Positions 16,847 through 27,513 are shown, counted from the first letter of the stretch. The stretch: 64,000 nt of DNA from Acinetobacter cumulans (GCF_003024525.3 NZ_CP035936.1:113152-177151); one strand, 5' to 3'. Notes: a model not told the origin generated them from the letters alone. A program made the numbers and translations.

Positions 16847-19711
16847 ATGATAGAAGATCAATATGAATATATTCGGGAGCATAATCATGCCGCCCAAATT
16901 GCAAATACAATTCGTTTAAGCCGTTATTTTCTAACCAGTATTCTCGTTGTTTGTCTCTATATTTTCTGTATTTACAAATTTTTTAGTTCAACGCCTGCAC
17001 CTTATTTTTATACATGGTTTTTTACAACAGAAATTATCGTTTGCCTGTTTTGGCTTGTAAGTACAGCGCATTTTAAACCTGGGCTTTATAATTTAAATCA
17101 CGCCCATCGCTGGCTACAAATTCAGTGTTTTACCGTAGGTTGCTTGGTAGCTATAGGAATTTATATCCTTTACAACTACCTCCCAACCATCAATCCAGAT
17201 TTTGAAGAAATTCATGCGCTAACACTTTCAGCATTATTATTGATCGTGACTCAAAGCTTTAGCCTGACCTACTTAACCCAAAAGTTAAATTATTTTTGTC
17301 TCACTTTTTTGCCTTCGATCATTCCATTTTTATTTTCACAATATTTTATTCAACACGACACCAACCCCCTTTTTAGTCTGGCTCTGAATTTTGCACTTAT
17401 TGTTATTTTATTATGTGCAACAACGTCATATCGAATTAACCTGCGCCTGAGTACCACGTATGCACGCAATCAACTCTTAATGAAAGATGCTGCACAACAA
17501 GTCACGTGGACAGATGATTTATGCAAACAGCTTCAAGATGAAATAAACCACTCTAAAGATATTGAACTACAACTACAGCTGAACAACCAACTGCTCGAGC
17601 AAAAAGTACGTGAACGTACCTATGATATTGAGCAAATGAACAAAGACTTAGAAAATCAACAAGAAAACTTAGTATTAGCACACGAAATTGCAGGCCTTAG
17701 ACCTTGGGATTGGAACATTAAAGATCGTAAAATTCGGATCACCAACCACTTATATGAAAAACAAGTCCGTGATTCAAAACAGCACCTTGAACAATTACAA
17801 CACCAAATTCATCCTGATGATGCAGAACAATTAAAACTAACCTTAAAACTGCATTTACGCGGTGAAAGTGAACGTTACGAAGCCAACTACCGTATTCAAA
17901 ACTCAGAGGGCAAGTGGACTTGGGTACATGACATTGGTCGTGTGGTTGAACGTGATCCAAATACAAAAAAAGCCATCCGCATGGTAGGCATTCGTCGTGA
18001 TATTCAAAAAGAAAAAATGTCACAAGAGCGAATTAAATTAGCCACCAGTGTATTACAACAAGCTGCTGAAGGCATTTTTATACTCGACGAAGAGCTCTGT
18101 TATATCGACGTCAATCCTTATTATGAAAAGTTAACAGGCTTTAGTAGCAACCAAATTTTAGGTAAACACCTATTTGACATCACAGCGAATTACAAGTCAC
18201 AACAACGTAGTGCCCACTACAGTGTGATTAAACAACTCATGAATATGAATGAGTTTGATGGCGAATTAAATGAAAAATTCCTCTCTGGCAAAGAACTTAC
18301 CTTGTGGATGCACATTAATGCCATCACTGATGAAGACCATAAAGTCACGCACTATATTGGTATTGTGTCTGACTTAACTGAACGTAAACTCCAAGAGCAA
18401 CGTTTATCTTATTTAGAAAATTATGACACGCTGACAGATTTACCTAATCGTTTTTACTACAACTATCAATTACATAAACTTTTGGTAACACAGCGTGACT
18501 CACAATTTGCCATTATTCGCCTCAATATCGATCGCTTCCGCCCACTCAACGAATATTTAAACCATAACGGTGGTGATGAATTACTACGCCAAGTTGCTCA
18601 GCGTTTGCGTTTGACCAACCCAGAAGCACTATTCATGGCGCATTTAAATGGTGATGACTTTGCCATTGTGTATGAAGTGTCCCACTTATGCCCTTCGGTA
18701 CACGATCAATGTGCACGTATTAACAAAGCATTTGGCTTGCCATTTAATATTGCCAAACAAGATCATTTAATTACCATCTCTATGGGCGTTGCTTTCTACC
18801 CAGAGCATGGACGCCAATTGGATTATTTAAACAATTGTGCCGAGCAAGCCCTCACCGAAGCTAAAACACTAGGTGGCAACACGATTCGTTATTATTCGAA
18901 AGAAAATACAGCCCTTTTAGAGCAAGGTATATTCCTCGAACGTGACTTACGCAAAGCCATTCAAAACAACGAATTAATGGTTTATTACCAGCCTAAAATC
19001 AACTTTAGAGATAAAAATGTATGTGGTTTTGAAGCACTAGTACGCTGGAATCATGCTGAAAAGGGAATTATTCCACCTAATCTTTTTATTCCACTTGCAG
19101 AGCAAACTAGCCTAATATCAGACATTGGTCGTATCGTAATACAACAAACTGCCAAACAAATCCGCCAATGGAAAGACATGGGCTTTAATAATATTTGCGT
19201 CTCAGTGAATATTGTTGCACAGCAACTCAGACGCGGACAATTGCTCGAAGTTTTAGACGATGCAATGAGCCTCAACCAAATTGAAGGCCAAGATTTAGAA
19301 CTTGAAATTACCGAATCTTCACTGTTAGAAAATTCCGAGGATGTTAAAAATCAACTGAACGAAATTAAGCTACGTAATATTAATATTTCACTCGATGATT
19401 TTGGAACTGGTTATTCTTCACTCTCCTATCTTGCTGATTTTCCAATTGATATATTAAAAATTGACCGCAGTTTCGTATCTAAAATTGGGCAAAACAAACA
19501 AGCCGCCATTGTGAGTGCCATGATTGCAATGGGCAAAGCCATGGGAATGACCGTCGTTGCTGAAGGGATTGAAACCGAACAGCAACTTCAATACTTACAA
19601 GACCTCGATTGTGATATTGCACAAGGTTACCTATTTTCTAAGCCGCTACCAGAACAAGAAGCAACCGAATATTTAGAACAAAATACCTGTGCCTCACTTA
19701 TAGCTACTTAA
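16847..19711 (+). CDS. Membrane PAS-GGDEF-EAL protein (c-di-GMP phosphodiesterase, GGDEF degenerate)
   Basis: A 954-residue signalling protein. The first 210 residues contain about six membrane helices. A coiled coil follows, then two PAS domains (one after ETAGLRPWDW-like residues near 285, one after LQQAAEGIFILDEE near 405). Next come a GGDEF domain and an EAL domain. The GGDEF active site reads NGDDF (601-605), so cyclase activity is doubtful. The EAL domain keeps EALVRW (from 729), DDFGTGYSSL and VVAEGIET, as in active phosphodiesterases. It most likely degrades c-di-GMP in response to a membrane or PAS signal. Start: ATG at 16847; a TTG at 16838 is less likely. Confidence 0.9.
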   Translation: MIEDQYEYIREHNHAAQIANTIRLSRYFLTSILVVCLYIFCIYKFFSSTPAPYFYTWFFTTEIIVCLFWLVSTAHFKPGLYNLNHAHRWLQIQCFTVGCLVAIGIYILYNYLPTINPDFEEIHALTLSALLLIVTQSFSLTYLTQKLNYFCLTFLPSIIPFLFSQYFIQHDTNPLFSLALNFALIVILLCATTSYRINLRLSTTYARNQLLMKDAAQQVTWTDDLCKQLQDEINHSKDIELQLQLNNQLLEQKVRERTYDIEQMNKDLENQQENLVLAHEIAGLRPWDWNIKDRKIRITNHLYEKQVRDSKQHLEQLQHQIHPDDAEQLKLTLKLHLRGESERYEANYRIQNSEGKWTWVHDIGRVVERDPNTKKAIRMVGIRRDIQKEKMSQERIKLATSVLQQAAEGIFILDEELCYIDVNPYYEKLTGFSSNQILGKHLFDITANYKSQQRSAHYSVIKQLMNMNEFDGELNEKFLSGKELTLWMHINAITDEDHKVTHYIGIVSDLTERKLQEQRLSYLENYDTLTDLPNRFYYNYQLHKLLVTQRDSQFAIIRLNIDRFRPLNEYLNHNGGDELLRQVAQRLRLTNPEALFMAHLNGDDFAIVYEVSHLCPSVHDQCARINKAFGLPFNIAKQDHLITISMGVAFYPEHGRQLDYLNNCAEQALTEAKTLGGNTIRYYSKENTALLEQGIFLERDLRKAIQNNELMVYYQPKINFRDKNVCGFEALVRWNHAEKGIIPPNLFIPLAEQTSLISDIGRIVIQQTAKQIRQWKDMGFNNICVSVNIVAQQLRRGQLLEVLDDAMSLNQIEGQDLELEITESSLLENSEDVKNQLNEIKLRNINISLDDFGTGYSSLSYLADFPIDILKIDRSFVSKIGQNKQAAIVSAMIAMGKAMGMTVVAEGIETEQQLQYLQDLDCDIAQGYLFSKPLPEQEATEYLEQNTCASLIAT

Positions 19712-19854
19712 TATAAGACAAAAAAATGTGACAGTTCAGGATTCAAAAAATGACACGCTGAGTCTGTCCCAACTGTCTAACAAGTGATATATTCAGTTGA
19801 TTAATAGCTATTAAACTCCCGTTTTCTGGGCAACTTAAAACAATCGAGATACAG

Positions 19855-22134
19855 ATGGACGATCAATCTTTAAAACAGCAGGCATTGTATTATCATGAGT
19901 TTCCAACGCCAGGTAAAATTAGCGTAACACCAAGCAAACAGCTTGTTAACCAACATGATTTAGCGCTTGCTTACTCTCCAGGTGTCGCTGCACCATGTTT
20001 AGAAATTGAAAAAGACCCATCTAAAGCTGCACTGTATACTGCACGTGGTAACTTGGTTGCCGTAGTAACGAATGGTACTGCCGTTCTTGGCTTAGGTAAT
20101 ATTGGTCCTTTAGCTTCTAAACCTGTGATGGAAGGTAAAGGCGTATTATTCAAAAAATTCGCTGGTGTTGACGTATTTGACATCGAAATTGCTGAAAATG
20201 ATCCAGACAAAATTGTTGATATTGTTGCAGCATTAGAACCAACTTTTGGTGGTATTAACCTTGAAGACATCAAGGCACCAGAATGTTTCTATATTGAGCA
20301 AAAACTCCGTGAACGCATGAATATTCCTGTATTCCATGACGATCAACACGGTACATCAATTATTGTTGGTTCAGCGCTGTTAAATGCCCTACAACTGAAT
20401 GGCAAAAAAATTGAAGAACTCAAAATTGTCGCTTCAGGTGCAGGTGCTGCTGCTCTATCTTGTCTTAACTTGCTTTGTGCCTTAGGTGCAAAAAAAGAAA
20501 ACATCATTGTGGCTGACTCACGTGGTTTATTAACTACGCAACGTCAAGGCCTTGATGATTCTAAAAAAGCATACGTACAAGATATTGAAGGTACACAACT
20601 TGCCGATGTTATGGCGGGTGCAGATATGTTCCTTGGCCTTTCTGCTGCTGGTATCTTGACTCAAGATATGGTTAAAGAGATGGCGGACAACCCGATCATC
20701 TTCGCTTTGGCTAACCCAGATCCAGAAATTTTACCTGAACATGCCCACGCTGCACGTCCAGATGTGATTATGGCTACAGGCCGCTCGGACTATCCAAACC
20801 AAGTAAACAACGCCCTTTGCTTCCCATATATTTTCCGTGGTGCATTGGATGTTGGCGCAACCACCATTAACGAAGAAATGAAAATTGCATGTGTACACGC
20901 GATTGCGCGTATGGCACATGTAGAAGCAGATGCTGCATCTTATGGTGAAAAATCTGCATCATTTGGTCGTGATTACCTTATTCCACGCCCATTAGATCAA
21001 CGTTTGATTTTGGAAATTGCACCAGCAATTGCACAAGCTGCAATGGACTCAGGTGTTGCAACTCGCCCAATTCAAGACTTTGCTCACTACCGTCAACGTT
21101 TGTCTGAGTTTGTTTATAACTCAGCATTCATGATGAAACCTATTTTTGCGCAAGCAAAAACAGATCCGAAGCGCATTGCATACGCTGAAGGTGAAGACCT
21201 TCGTGTACTTCGTGCGGTTCAAATTGCTGTAGATGAAGGTATGGCTAAACCAATCTTGGTGGGTCGCCCTGCTGTGATTGAAGCAAATATTAAAAAGCTT
21301 GGTTTACGCCTTGAAAATGGTTTCAACATTGAAATCGTAGATCAAGAGAAAAACCCGCACTATGAACAATTTGCTGATGACTATTATGAGCTTATGGCAC
21401 GTAAAGGCGTAACACCTGAATACGCGCAACGTGAGTCTCGTCGTCGTTCTACGCTCATTGCAGCAATGCTGGTTCGTCATGGTTTAGCAGACGGTATGCT
21501 TTGTGGTACCTATTCAAGCTATGACATTCACCTTGACTTCGTAAAAAATGTGATTGGTTTAAAAGAAGGTCGTAGCACATTCTTCACCCTCAATGCATTG
21601 ATGCTTGAAGATCGCAATTTATTTATTGCCGACACCTACGTAAATACTAATCCAACGGCTGAACAGCTGGCTGAGATGACCATTTTAGCTGCTGAAGAAG
21701 TACGTCGTTTTGGTATCACACCACGTGTTGCTTTACTTTCGCACTCAAGCTTTGGTTCAGATCAAAATGATCCAAGTGCACAAAAAATGCGTAAAGTATT
21801 CGAAATTTTAACTGAAATTGCACCTGAACTAGAAGTTGAAGGCGAAATGCATGCCGATGCGGCATTAGACGAAAATATTCGTCATTTTGCATTCCCGAAT
21901 TCACGCTTCAAAGGTTCTGCAAATTTATTGATTATGCCGAACTTAGATGCAGCCAACATCTCGTTTAACTTGTTGAAATCAACATCAGGTAACAATGTCA
22001 CCATTGGCCCGATCTTGCTTGGTGCAGCGAAGCCTGTTCATATTTTGACACCAACAGCGACAACACGTCGTTTAGTGAATATGACAGCACTTACAGTTGC
22101 TGAAATTCAAGAAAACGAAAAAAATGCACTGTGA
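19855..22134 (+). CDS. maeB: NADP-dependent malic enzyme with phosphotransacetylase-like domain
   Basis: Converts malate to pyruvate and CO2 with formation of NADPH. It has the two-part structure of MaeB. Residues 1-about 420 are the malic enzyme, with [25 protein letters not shown] and the NAD(P) site [12 protein letters not shown]. Residues from about 430 on are a phosphate acetyltransferase-like domain ([19 protein letters not shown] ... [10 protein letters not shown]) that is thought to be regulatory. The length of 759 residues is standard. It stands alone with a terminator at 22168. With isocitrate lyase elsewhere in the window it supports growth on acetate and C4 acids. Confidence 0.95.
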   Translation: MDDQSLKQQALYYHEFPTPGKISVTPSKQLVNQHDLALAYSPGVAAPCLEIEKDPSKAALYTARGNLVAVVTNGTAVLGLGNIGPLASKPVMEGKGVLFKKFAGVDVFDIEIAENDPDKIVDIVAALEPTFGGINLEDIKAPECFYIEQKLRERMNIPVFHDDQHGTSIIVGSALLNALQLNGKKIEELKIVASGAGAAALSCLNLLCALGAKKENIIVADSRGLLTTQRQGLDDSKKAYVQDIEGTQLADVMAGADMFLGLSAAGILTQDMVKEMADNPIIFALANPDPEILPEHAHAARPDVIMATGRSDYPNQVNNALCFPYIFRGALDVGATTINEEMKIACVHAIARMAHVEADAASYGEKSASFGRDYLIPRPLDQRLILEIAPAIAQAAMDSGVATRPIQDFAHYRQRLSEFVYNSAFMMKPIFAQAKTDPKRIAYAEGEDLRVLRAVQIAVDEGMAKPILVGRPAVIEANIKKLGLRLENGFNIEIVDQEKNPHYEQFADDYYELMARKGVTPEYAQRESRRRSTLIAAMLVRHGLADGMLCGTYSSYDIHLDFVKNVIGLKEGRSTFFTLNALMLEDRNLFIADTYVNTNPTAEQLAEMTILAAEEVRRFGITPRVALLSHSSFGSDQNDPSAQKMRKVFEILTEIAPELEVEGEMHADAALDENIRHFAFPNSRFKGSANLLIMPNLDAANISFNLLKSTSGNNVTIGPILLGAAKPVHILTPTATTRRLVNMTALTVAEIQENEKNAL

Positions 22135-22167
22135 TTTAGTTCACTGAATCCACAGTTCTGACTTGAG

Positions 22168-22215
22168 AAAACCTCTATTCTGTAGCATGATGACTGCAAG
22201 AATAGAGGTTTTTTC
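22168..22215 (+). terminator. Intrinsic terminator after maeB
   Basis: AAAACCTCTATTCT pairs with AGAATAGAGGTTTT and a T-run follows. The T-run ends directly at the start codon of cca, so cca needs a promoter inside or downstream of this hairpin, or depends on readthrough. Confidence 0.85.
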
Positions 22216-23451
22216 ATGCAAGTTTATTTAGTGGGCGGTGCAGTTCGAGATCAATTGCTTGGACACCCCTATCACGAAAAAGATTATGTAGTGGTCGGCG
22301 CGACGCCGGAACACATGCTTGCCCAAGGCTATCAACCTGTGGGTAAAGATTTCCCCGTTTTCCTTCATCCAGAGACCAAAGATGAGTACGCCTTAGCGCG
22401 TACAGAACGTAAATCCGGACATGGCTATCATGGCTTCGAGTTTTATACCGATGTCAGCGTAACATTGGAGCAGGATTTAATTCGTCGTGACCTGACGATC
22501 AATGCAATTGCAAAAGATCAGGATGGAAATATCTACGACCCATACGGCGGTCAACGTGATTTACAATTGCGCCTATTACGCCATGTATCCGATGCATTTG
22601 CGGAAGATCCGCTACGTGTATTACGTATTGCGCGTTTTGCAGCCCGTTATAAAGCACTCGGTTTTCGTGTAGCAGATGAAACACTTGAGTTAATGCGTCA
22701 ATTGGTCACTTCTGGTGAGTTAAATGCGTTAACGTCTGAACGTGTATGGAAGGAAACATCTCGTGCACTAATGGAAAATCATGCCGATGAATACTTTGAA
22801 GTACTCAGAAGTTGCGGTGCATTAAAAGTCTTATTCCCTGAATTAGATGCACTCTACGGTATTCCTCAGCGCCCCGAGTACCACCCTGAAATTGACTGTG
22901 GCATTCATACCATGATGTCATTATATCAAGCTTGCCGTGCTGGCTATTCCCTTGATGTACGATTTGCAGTATTGGTTCATGACCTTGGTAAAGCACTCAC
23001 ACCTGCAGAAGAATGGCCACGCCATATTATGCATGAGGAACGTGGTGTTAAACCTGTATCTGATGTTTGTGATCGTTTAAAAGTTCCAACAAATACCATG
23101 CAGTTAGCAATTGCTGTATGTAAGGAGCATTTAAAGTGCCACCAAGCACTTACCCTAAAACCGGGTACTTTATGGCGCCTATTACAACGTTTAGATGTAT
23201 TACGTCGCCCAGAACGTGTTGAAGCCTTTGTACAAGCTTGTGAATGTGATTCTAGAGGCCGTTTAGGCTTAGAAGACCGTGACTACCCTCAATCACGCTA
23301 TGTTTTGGATGCTATGCAAGTGGTGCGTAATATTAAAGCACAGGATTTGCCGCCTGAGATTCAGGGACCAGATATTGGAGAAATGCTGATTGAGCGCCGA
23401 ATTGCAGCACTTGGCGTTTTAAAAGCTAAATACACTGCTCTTGCTGATTAA
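22216..23451 (+). CDS. cca: Multifunctional CCA-adding enzyme (tRNA nucleotidyltransferase)
   Basis: Adds or repairs the CCA end of tRNAs. The N-terminal class II nucleotidyltransferase motif is MQVYLVGGAVRDQLLG; the metal-binding DLTINAIA follows. RNA-binding helices come next, then an HD domain (LVHDLGKALTP and HIMHEERG), the 2',3'-cyclic phosphodiesterase part found in gammaproteobacteria. The length of 411 residues is normal. The start ATG at 22216 sits right against the T-run of the preceding terminator, so there is little room for a ribosome binding site. This could mean weak or leaderless-like initiation. Confidence 0.96.
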   Translation: MQVYLVGGAVRDQLLGHPYHEKDYVVVGATPEHMLAQGYQPVGKDFPVFLHPETKDEYALARTERKSGHGYHGFEFYTDVSVTLEQDLIRRDLTINAIAKDQDGNIYDPYGGQRDLQLRLLRHVSDAFAEDPLRVLRIARFAARYKALGFRVADETLELMRQLVTSGELNALTSERVWKETSRALMENHADEYFEVLRSCGALKVLFPELDALYGIPQRPEYHPEIDCGIHTMMSLYQACRAGYSLDVRFAVLVHDLGKALTPAEEWPRHIMHEERGVKPVSDVCDRLKVPTNTMQLAIAVCKEHLKCHQALTLKPGTLWRLLQRLDVLRRPERVEAFVQACECDSRGRLGLEDRDYPQSRYVLDAMQVVRNIKAQDLPPEIQGPDIGEMLIERRIAALGVLKAKYTALAD

Positions 23452-23464
23452 GCACATTCTGAAA

Positions 23465-23491
23465 TAAAAAAGCTTCTTTGGGAGCTTTTTT
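23465..23491 (+). terminator. Intrinsic terminator after cca
   Basis: AAAAAAGCTTC pairs with GGAGCTTTTTT, with a T-run. It ends cca. Confidence 0.75.
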
Positions 23492-23626
23492 ATTTTTGGC
23501 GAAACAGTAATAAAGATGTAAAAATAATAATAACAGCGTTAATGTTCATCTTTTTTGCAACAATCTTTACCATCAATCTACCAATAAAACATTTATGCTC
23601 TAACTAAACAATGGAGCAGTTGCTAC

Positions 23627-24067
23627 ATGCATGCCTATATTCGCCCACTTCAATTAGATACTGATCTCAAAGATATTCATCGTCTTACCTACCAACTCGG
23701 TTATCAAATTAAGCTTGAACGCATTCAAAAGCATTGGCAACTCATTCATTTAGATCCGCATTATCAAACATTGGTTATCGAATCTAATGCACAAGTCATT
23801 GGCTATGCAGGATTGATCAAACAATACAGCTGGGAATTTGAGGATGGTTTTTTTCGAATTCGAGCTTTTGTCATTGATGAGCAGTATAGAAGTCTTGGCT
23901 TAGGTAGAACACTGATGCAGGCTATTGAGAAAATAGCGATCAAACAAGGTTTAAAACGTATTTTACTTAATAGTGGCAATCGTCCCGAACGGTATCCAGC
24001 CCATGTTTTTTATAAAAGCTTAGGATTTGAAGCCTATAGTTTGGGCTTTACGAAATACTTAAAATGA
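23627..24067 (+). CDS. GNAT-family N-acetyltransferase
   Basis: A 146-residue GNAT protein that probably transfers an acetyl group from acetyl-CoA to an amine. The acetyl-CoA pyrophosphate loop is visible in DEQYRSLGLGRTLMQAIE, and the C-terminal PAHVFYKSLGFEAYS matches motif B. It begins MHAYIRPLQLDTDL, typical of the fold. Substrate unknown. It is separated from cca by a terminator and faces epmA, whose gene converges on it. Confidence 0.85.
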   Translation: MHAYIRPLQLDTDLKDIHRLTYQLGYQIKLERIQKHWQLIHLDPHYQTLVIESNAQVIGYAGLIKQYSWEFEDGFFRIRAFVIDEQYRSLGLGRTLMQAIEKIAIKQGLKRILLNSGNRPERYPAHVFYKSLGFEAYSLGFTKYLK

Positions 24068-24105
24068 TCGGCTGATTTAATCATCAGCCTATCATTGAAT
24101 AGATC

Positions 24106-25083
24106 TTATGAAATATCAGCGGTGAAAGTAATGACTTTTTCCAATTTCATTTGATTTTGCACCACCATTAGCAAGCGATCAATGCCTAAAGCGATCCCTG
24201 AACATTCGGGCATATTGGGTAAGGCAGCTAGCAAATACTCATCAATCGGCATGATATGCAAACCAAGCTTTTCACGTTCCGCATTATCCGCCTCAAAACG
24301 ACTACGAAGCACATCTGCATCAATCAGTTCATCATAGGCATTGGCCAATTCTAAACCTTCGATATACAGTTCAAAGCGTGCCGCCACCAACTCACCGTCT
24401 TCATCAATACGCGTTTTTGCTAGTGATGCCATTTCAGGTGGAAAGTCCGTTAAAAATACGGGGGTATCAAACCCTAAACTCGGTTCTACCATGTGTGAAA
24501 ACAATAAATCGATATAGGCTAAACGGTCGTCGCCTAAATCTAAATTTAAGCCCACACGGCGACAAGCATCTTTCAGCTCTTGTAGCGTTGCCTTAAGTGG
24601 GTTCAAATCCAAACGATCCATAAATGCGTGTTTATAACTATAAATGGTGGGTCTAACTTCACCAAAGCGATGTGCTAAAACAACATTTAATAAGTCGGTA
24701 ACCTCTAACATTAAATCTTTCAGTGAAAATGCAGGTCGATACCATTCCAACATGGTAAATTCACTATTATGTTTACGACCATGCTCATCATCACGGAATA
24801 CTTTGCAAATTTGATAAATGGGTCCGCTACCATGCGCCAATAAACGCTTCATAGCAAACTCAGGCGAAGTTTGTAAATAATGCGTGGCCTTTTTACCTAA
24901 AACATGACGCTGGGCTTGTACTGAAGCCAAATGCACATCCGTTACCCCTGCTTGAGATAAGACTGGCGTTTCCACTTCCAATACATCACGTGATGCAAAA
25001 AACTGACGTAACTGTGCATACATTTTTGCACGCGCACGCATCGCTTCTAAATCACAAGTCGGTTGATAATGTACATGACTCAT
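24106..25083 (-). CDS. epmA: EF-P beta-lysine ligase (GenX/PoxA)
   Basis: A lysyl-tRNA-synthetase paralogue without the anticodon-binding domain, which attaches (R)-beta-lysine to a lysine of elongation factor P. The class II core is clear: FFASRDVLEVETPVLSQAG, then KRLLAHGSGPIYQICKVFR, FTMLEWYRP and the motif 3 region GIALGIDRLLMVV. The length of 325 residues is exactly that of EpmA. Its start overlaps the stop of pdxB by 4 bases (ATGA), so the two are translationally coupled. No epmB was seen in this window. Confidence 0.93.
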   Translation of the reverse strand: MSHVHYQPTCDLEAMRARAKMYAQLRQFFASRDVLEVETPVLSQAGVTDVHLASVQAQRHVLGKKATHYLQTSPEFAMKRLLAHGSGPIYQICKVFRDDEHGRKHNSEFTMLEWYRPAFSLKDLMLEVTDLLNVVLAHRFGEVRPTIYSYKHAFMDRLDLNPLKATLQELKDACRRVGLNLDLGDDRLAYIDLLFSHMVEPSLGFDTPVFLTDFPPEMASLAKTRIDEDGELVAARFELYIEGLELANAYDELIDADVLRSRFEADNAEREKLGLHIMPIDEYLLAALPNMPECSGIALGIDRLLMVVQNQMKLEKVITFTADIS

Positions 25084-26147
25084 GCTTTAGGCCCTCCATG
25101 CGCAGCCCATTCACGACGAAGCGGATAGGTTTTACGTAAATAGTCAAAAGCTTTTTGATCTACCTTACCATCCGCCAGACAGGCACGCAGATTTGCATCA
25201 TCACGAGCAATATCATAAATTTCTGTCAGATGATTTTTTAGCGCTTCTTTTAGTGTCTGATTAACGAATAGTGCTTCGCAAGTGGGTAATTGCGTTTCAA
25301 ATTGTTTGCTTGCAACATAATGAAAGGTTTTGCAAAAAGCCTCATAGATCATTTGTGTGCCACGTGCTTTGCCTTCTAAGCTATAACCCGCAATATGAGG
25401 TGTAACCAAAGTGATTAAGTTAAGCAATTCTTCTGAAATTTCTGGCTCATGTTCAAATACATCAAGCACGACTTGACGCTGATTTTTTTGAATATCTGTA
25501 ATTAAATCCGCTTCTGCAACCACTGGCCCACGTGCAGAGTTAATCAAAATTGCATCTTTTTTCATTTGCGACAATGCAGATGCATCGATTAAGTGATAAG
25601 TCGAATGCTGAACATTTTTGGTCAACGGCACATGTGTTGAAATCGCATCGGCAGTTTTTAATAGTTCTGCAAATTCTACTTGCTTGACATGATCGCGTTG
25701 CACAAAAGGATCGTAGCCAATCACATTCCAACCCAATAGCTGTGCCATTGTCGCCAAACGTGAACCGACATTACCCAAACCAACAACACCCAAAGTAAAA
25801 GCATCGCCAGCGTCTAATAATTCAGGTTTTAATTTTAATAAAGCAGTAATGACATATTCTGCAACAGCTTGCGCATTACAACCTGCCGCATTTGACCATG
25901 TCATGCCTTGTTGCTCAATTGCAGCGATATCTAAATGATCTGTTCCAATCGTTGCACTACCCACAAATTTTAATGATGATCCAGCAATAAGCGTTGTATT
26001 TACTTTCGTTACAGAACGAACCAAAAGTGCATCCGCATCTTGCACATCAGTTGCCGTTAAAGTGCGACCTGCTTTTTGTTGTATTTCACCAAATTCTGCA
26101 AAGAAATATTCGGTATATGCCAGATTTTCATCTGCAACAATTTTCAT
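25080..26147 (-). CDS. pdxB: Erythronate-4-phosphate dehydrogenase
   Basis: The second step of the DXP-dependent pyridoxal-5'-phosphate pathway: oxidises erythronate-4-phosphate with NAD. The D-2-hydroxyacid dehydrogenase fold is visible in GVVGLGNVGSRLA (NAD binding), INSARGPVVAEADL and LVTPHIAGYSLEGK. A PdxB-type dimerisation region lies at the C-terminus. The start MKIVADENLAYTEYFF at 26147 is standard; the frame extends four codons upstream. It is the first gene of a pdxB-epmA pair. Confidence 0.94.
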   Translation of the reverse strand: MKIVADENLAYTEYFFAEFGEIQQKAGRTLTATDVQDADALLVRSVTKVNTTLIAGSSLKFVGSATIGTDHLDIAAIEQQGMTWSNAAGCNAQAVAEYVITALLKLKPELLDAGDAFTLGVVGLGNVGSRLATMAQLLGWNVIGYDPFVQRDHVKQVEFAELLKTADAISTHVPLTKNVQHSTYHLIDASALSQMKKDAILINSARGPVVAEADLITDIQKNQRQVVLDVFEHEPEISEELLNLITLVTPHIAGYSLEGKARGTQMIYEAFCKTFHYVASKQFETQLPTCEALFVNQTLKEALKNHLTEIYDIARDDANLRACLADGKVDQKAFDYLRKTYPLRREWAAHGGPKA

Positions 26148-26332
26148 AATACATTCCACTACTGTAATGGCACTATGATAACGCTTTGGCTAGACGCTGA
26201 CTATTCTCTCTTCCCTCACGCCCAGACCTACTAAGATAAAATAAGCCACATCTTATTCAATTCGTACTCTGCCTTAGCTTTATATAAAGCTAAAACCATG
26301 TCGATTTTTTGATTGGGCAATGCTTCGTCAAA

Positions 26333-27085
26333 CTATTGGCAATAATCCGCTTTTTGATCTTCAATTAATGACAATGCGGCATTCCAGGCCACCCTAATAA
26401 TAGGCTCTGCCTGTGGACTTTCAAATTGTTTGAGTGTGTGTTCACGCACTTCTGGACTAGGATAATGCAATGATGAACTGCTCAAGGCTTTAATCTGAAT
26501 TTGGCATGCACGTTCTAAAAAGTAAATTTCATGAAAGGCTCGTGCAACCGTATCACCTGTTGCCAGCAACCCGTGATTACGTAAAATCATGCACCGATAA
26601 TGGGCCATGTCTTTCACCAAACGTACCCGCTCTTCAGTCGAAAAAGCAATCCCTTCATATTCATGATAAGCAATATTTTGATAAAACTTCAGCGCATGTT
26701 GTGATAAAGGTAATAGGCCTTGTGTCTGTGCTGAAACCGCAATACCATCCGCAGTATGGGTATGTATTACACAGTTTATATCTGCCCGCGCATGATGTAA
26801 GGCGGAATGAATTACAAAACCTGCAACATTAACCATTTTACCTTCATCATAATGTGCGACGATGTTCCCTTCATGATCAATTTTGACCAAATCTGAAGCG
26901 CGCATACGATCAAAGGTAACGCCATATTTATTAATTAAAAAATATTCAGGCTGATGTGCTAAACGTAAACTAATGTGCGTATCAATTAAGTCAGTCATTT
27001 TATAATAAGCAATCAAACGATATAAGGCCGCCAGCTGACAACGTGCTTGCCATTCCTGTTCATCAATTTCTAGTGGTTTATCCAT
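26333..27085 (-). CDS. Class II aldolase/adducin-family protein
   Basis: A 250-residue protein with the metal-binding class II aldolase fold. Visible parts are DTHISLRL near the N-terminus, a long substrate loop, VIHTHTADGIAVSA (zinc-binding His-Thr-His) and RCMILRNHGLLATGDTVARAF (third zinc ligand). It is soluble. The subfamily acts on sugar or nucleoside phosphates or is uncharacterised, and I cannot name the substrate. It has its own promoter region; the start MDKPLEID at 27085 is preceded by a good GGAG. No sugar pathway genes are adjacent. Confidence 0.87.
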   Translation of the reverse strand: MDKPLEIDEQEWQARCQLAALYRLIAYYKMTDLIDTHISLRLAHQPEYFLINKYGVTFDRMRASDLVKIDHEGNIVAHYDEGKMVNVAGFVIHSALHHARADINCVIHTHTADGIAVSAQTQGLLPLSQHALKFYQNIAYHEYEGIAFSTEERVRLVKDMAHYRCMILRNHGLLATGDTVARAFHEIYFLERACQIQIKALSSSSLHYPSPEVREHTLKQFESPQAEPIIRVAWNAALSLIEDQKADYCQ

Positions 27086-27344
27086 TTCTCACTCCTTATT
27101 ATTTGATAACTCAGCGACTTTTTATTTGATTATTCGTATGAATTATTCTTAGCAATTTTATCATAGTGCTACCACGAATCTCTTGTTTCAGACTACAGTC
27201 TATTTCATACAGATTTATGGTTACTATGCTTTTATCGCATTTAATGTTGGACTTAAGCAAAGTACTTCAATAGTAGAATGTTTATTTGTATCAAGTCTAT
27301 CTATTCTTTCGGCTCATGAATGGATATTGGCCTAAATGAGACAC

Positions 27345-27379
27345 AAAAAAAAAGCCCTTGTTTTCACAAGGGCTTTTTT
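27345..27379 (-). terminator. Terminator of tRNA-Ser copy 1
   Basis: AAAAAAGCCCTTG pairs with CAAGGGCTTTTTT. It lies 5 bases beyond the 3' end of the tRNA on the minus strand. Confidence 0.85.
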
Positions 27380-27384
27380 GAATT

Positions 27385-27475
27385 TGGCGGAAGCGGTGAG
27401 ATTCGAACTCACGGAGGGGTATAAGCCCTCGTCGGTTTTCAAGACCGGTGCATTAAACCGCTCTGCCACGCTTCC
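27385..27475 (-). tRNA. tRNA-Ser (anticodon UGA), copy 1
   Basis: A 91-base tRNA that reads GGAAGCG at its 5' end on the minus strand and ends in encoded CCA. It has the long variable arm of tRNA-Ser. The anticodon loop CTTGAAA gives TGA, reading UCA-type serine codons. A second, identical gene lies 320 bases upstream. Confidence 0.95.
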
Positions 27476-27484
27476 ATGGGCGCT

Positions 27485-27513
27485 ATCATATAAATATTCT
27501 TTCAGAATGGCAA
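27485..27513 (-). promoter_or_regulatory. Promoter of tRNA-Ser copy 1
   Basis: On the minus strand TTGCCA (27513-27508) and TATGAT (27490-27485) are 17 bases apart. The tRNA begins 9 bases after the -10 box; the spacer there is GC-rich, as in stringently controlled promoters. Confidence 0.75.
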
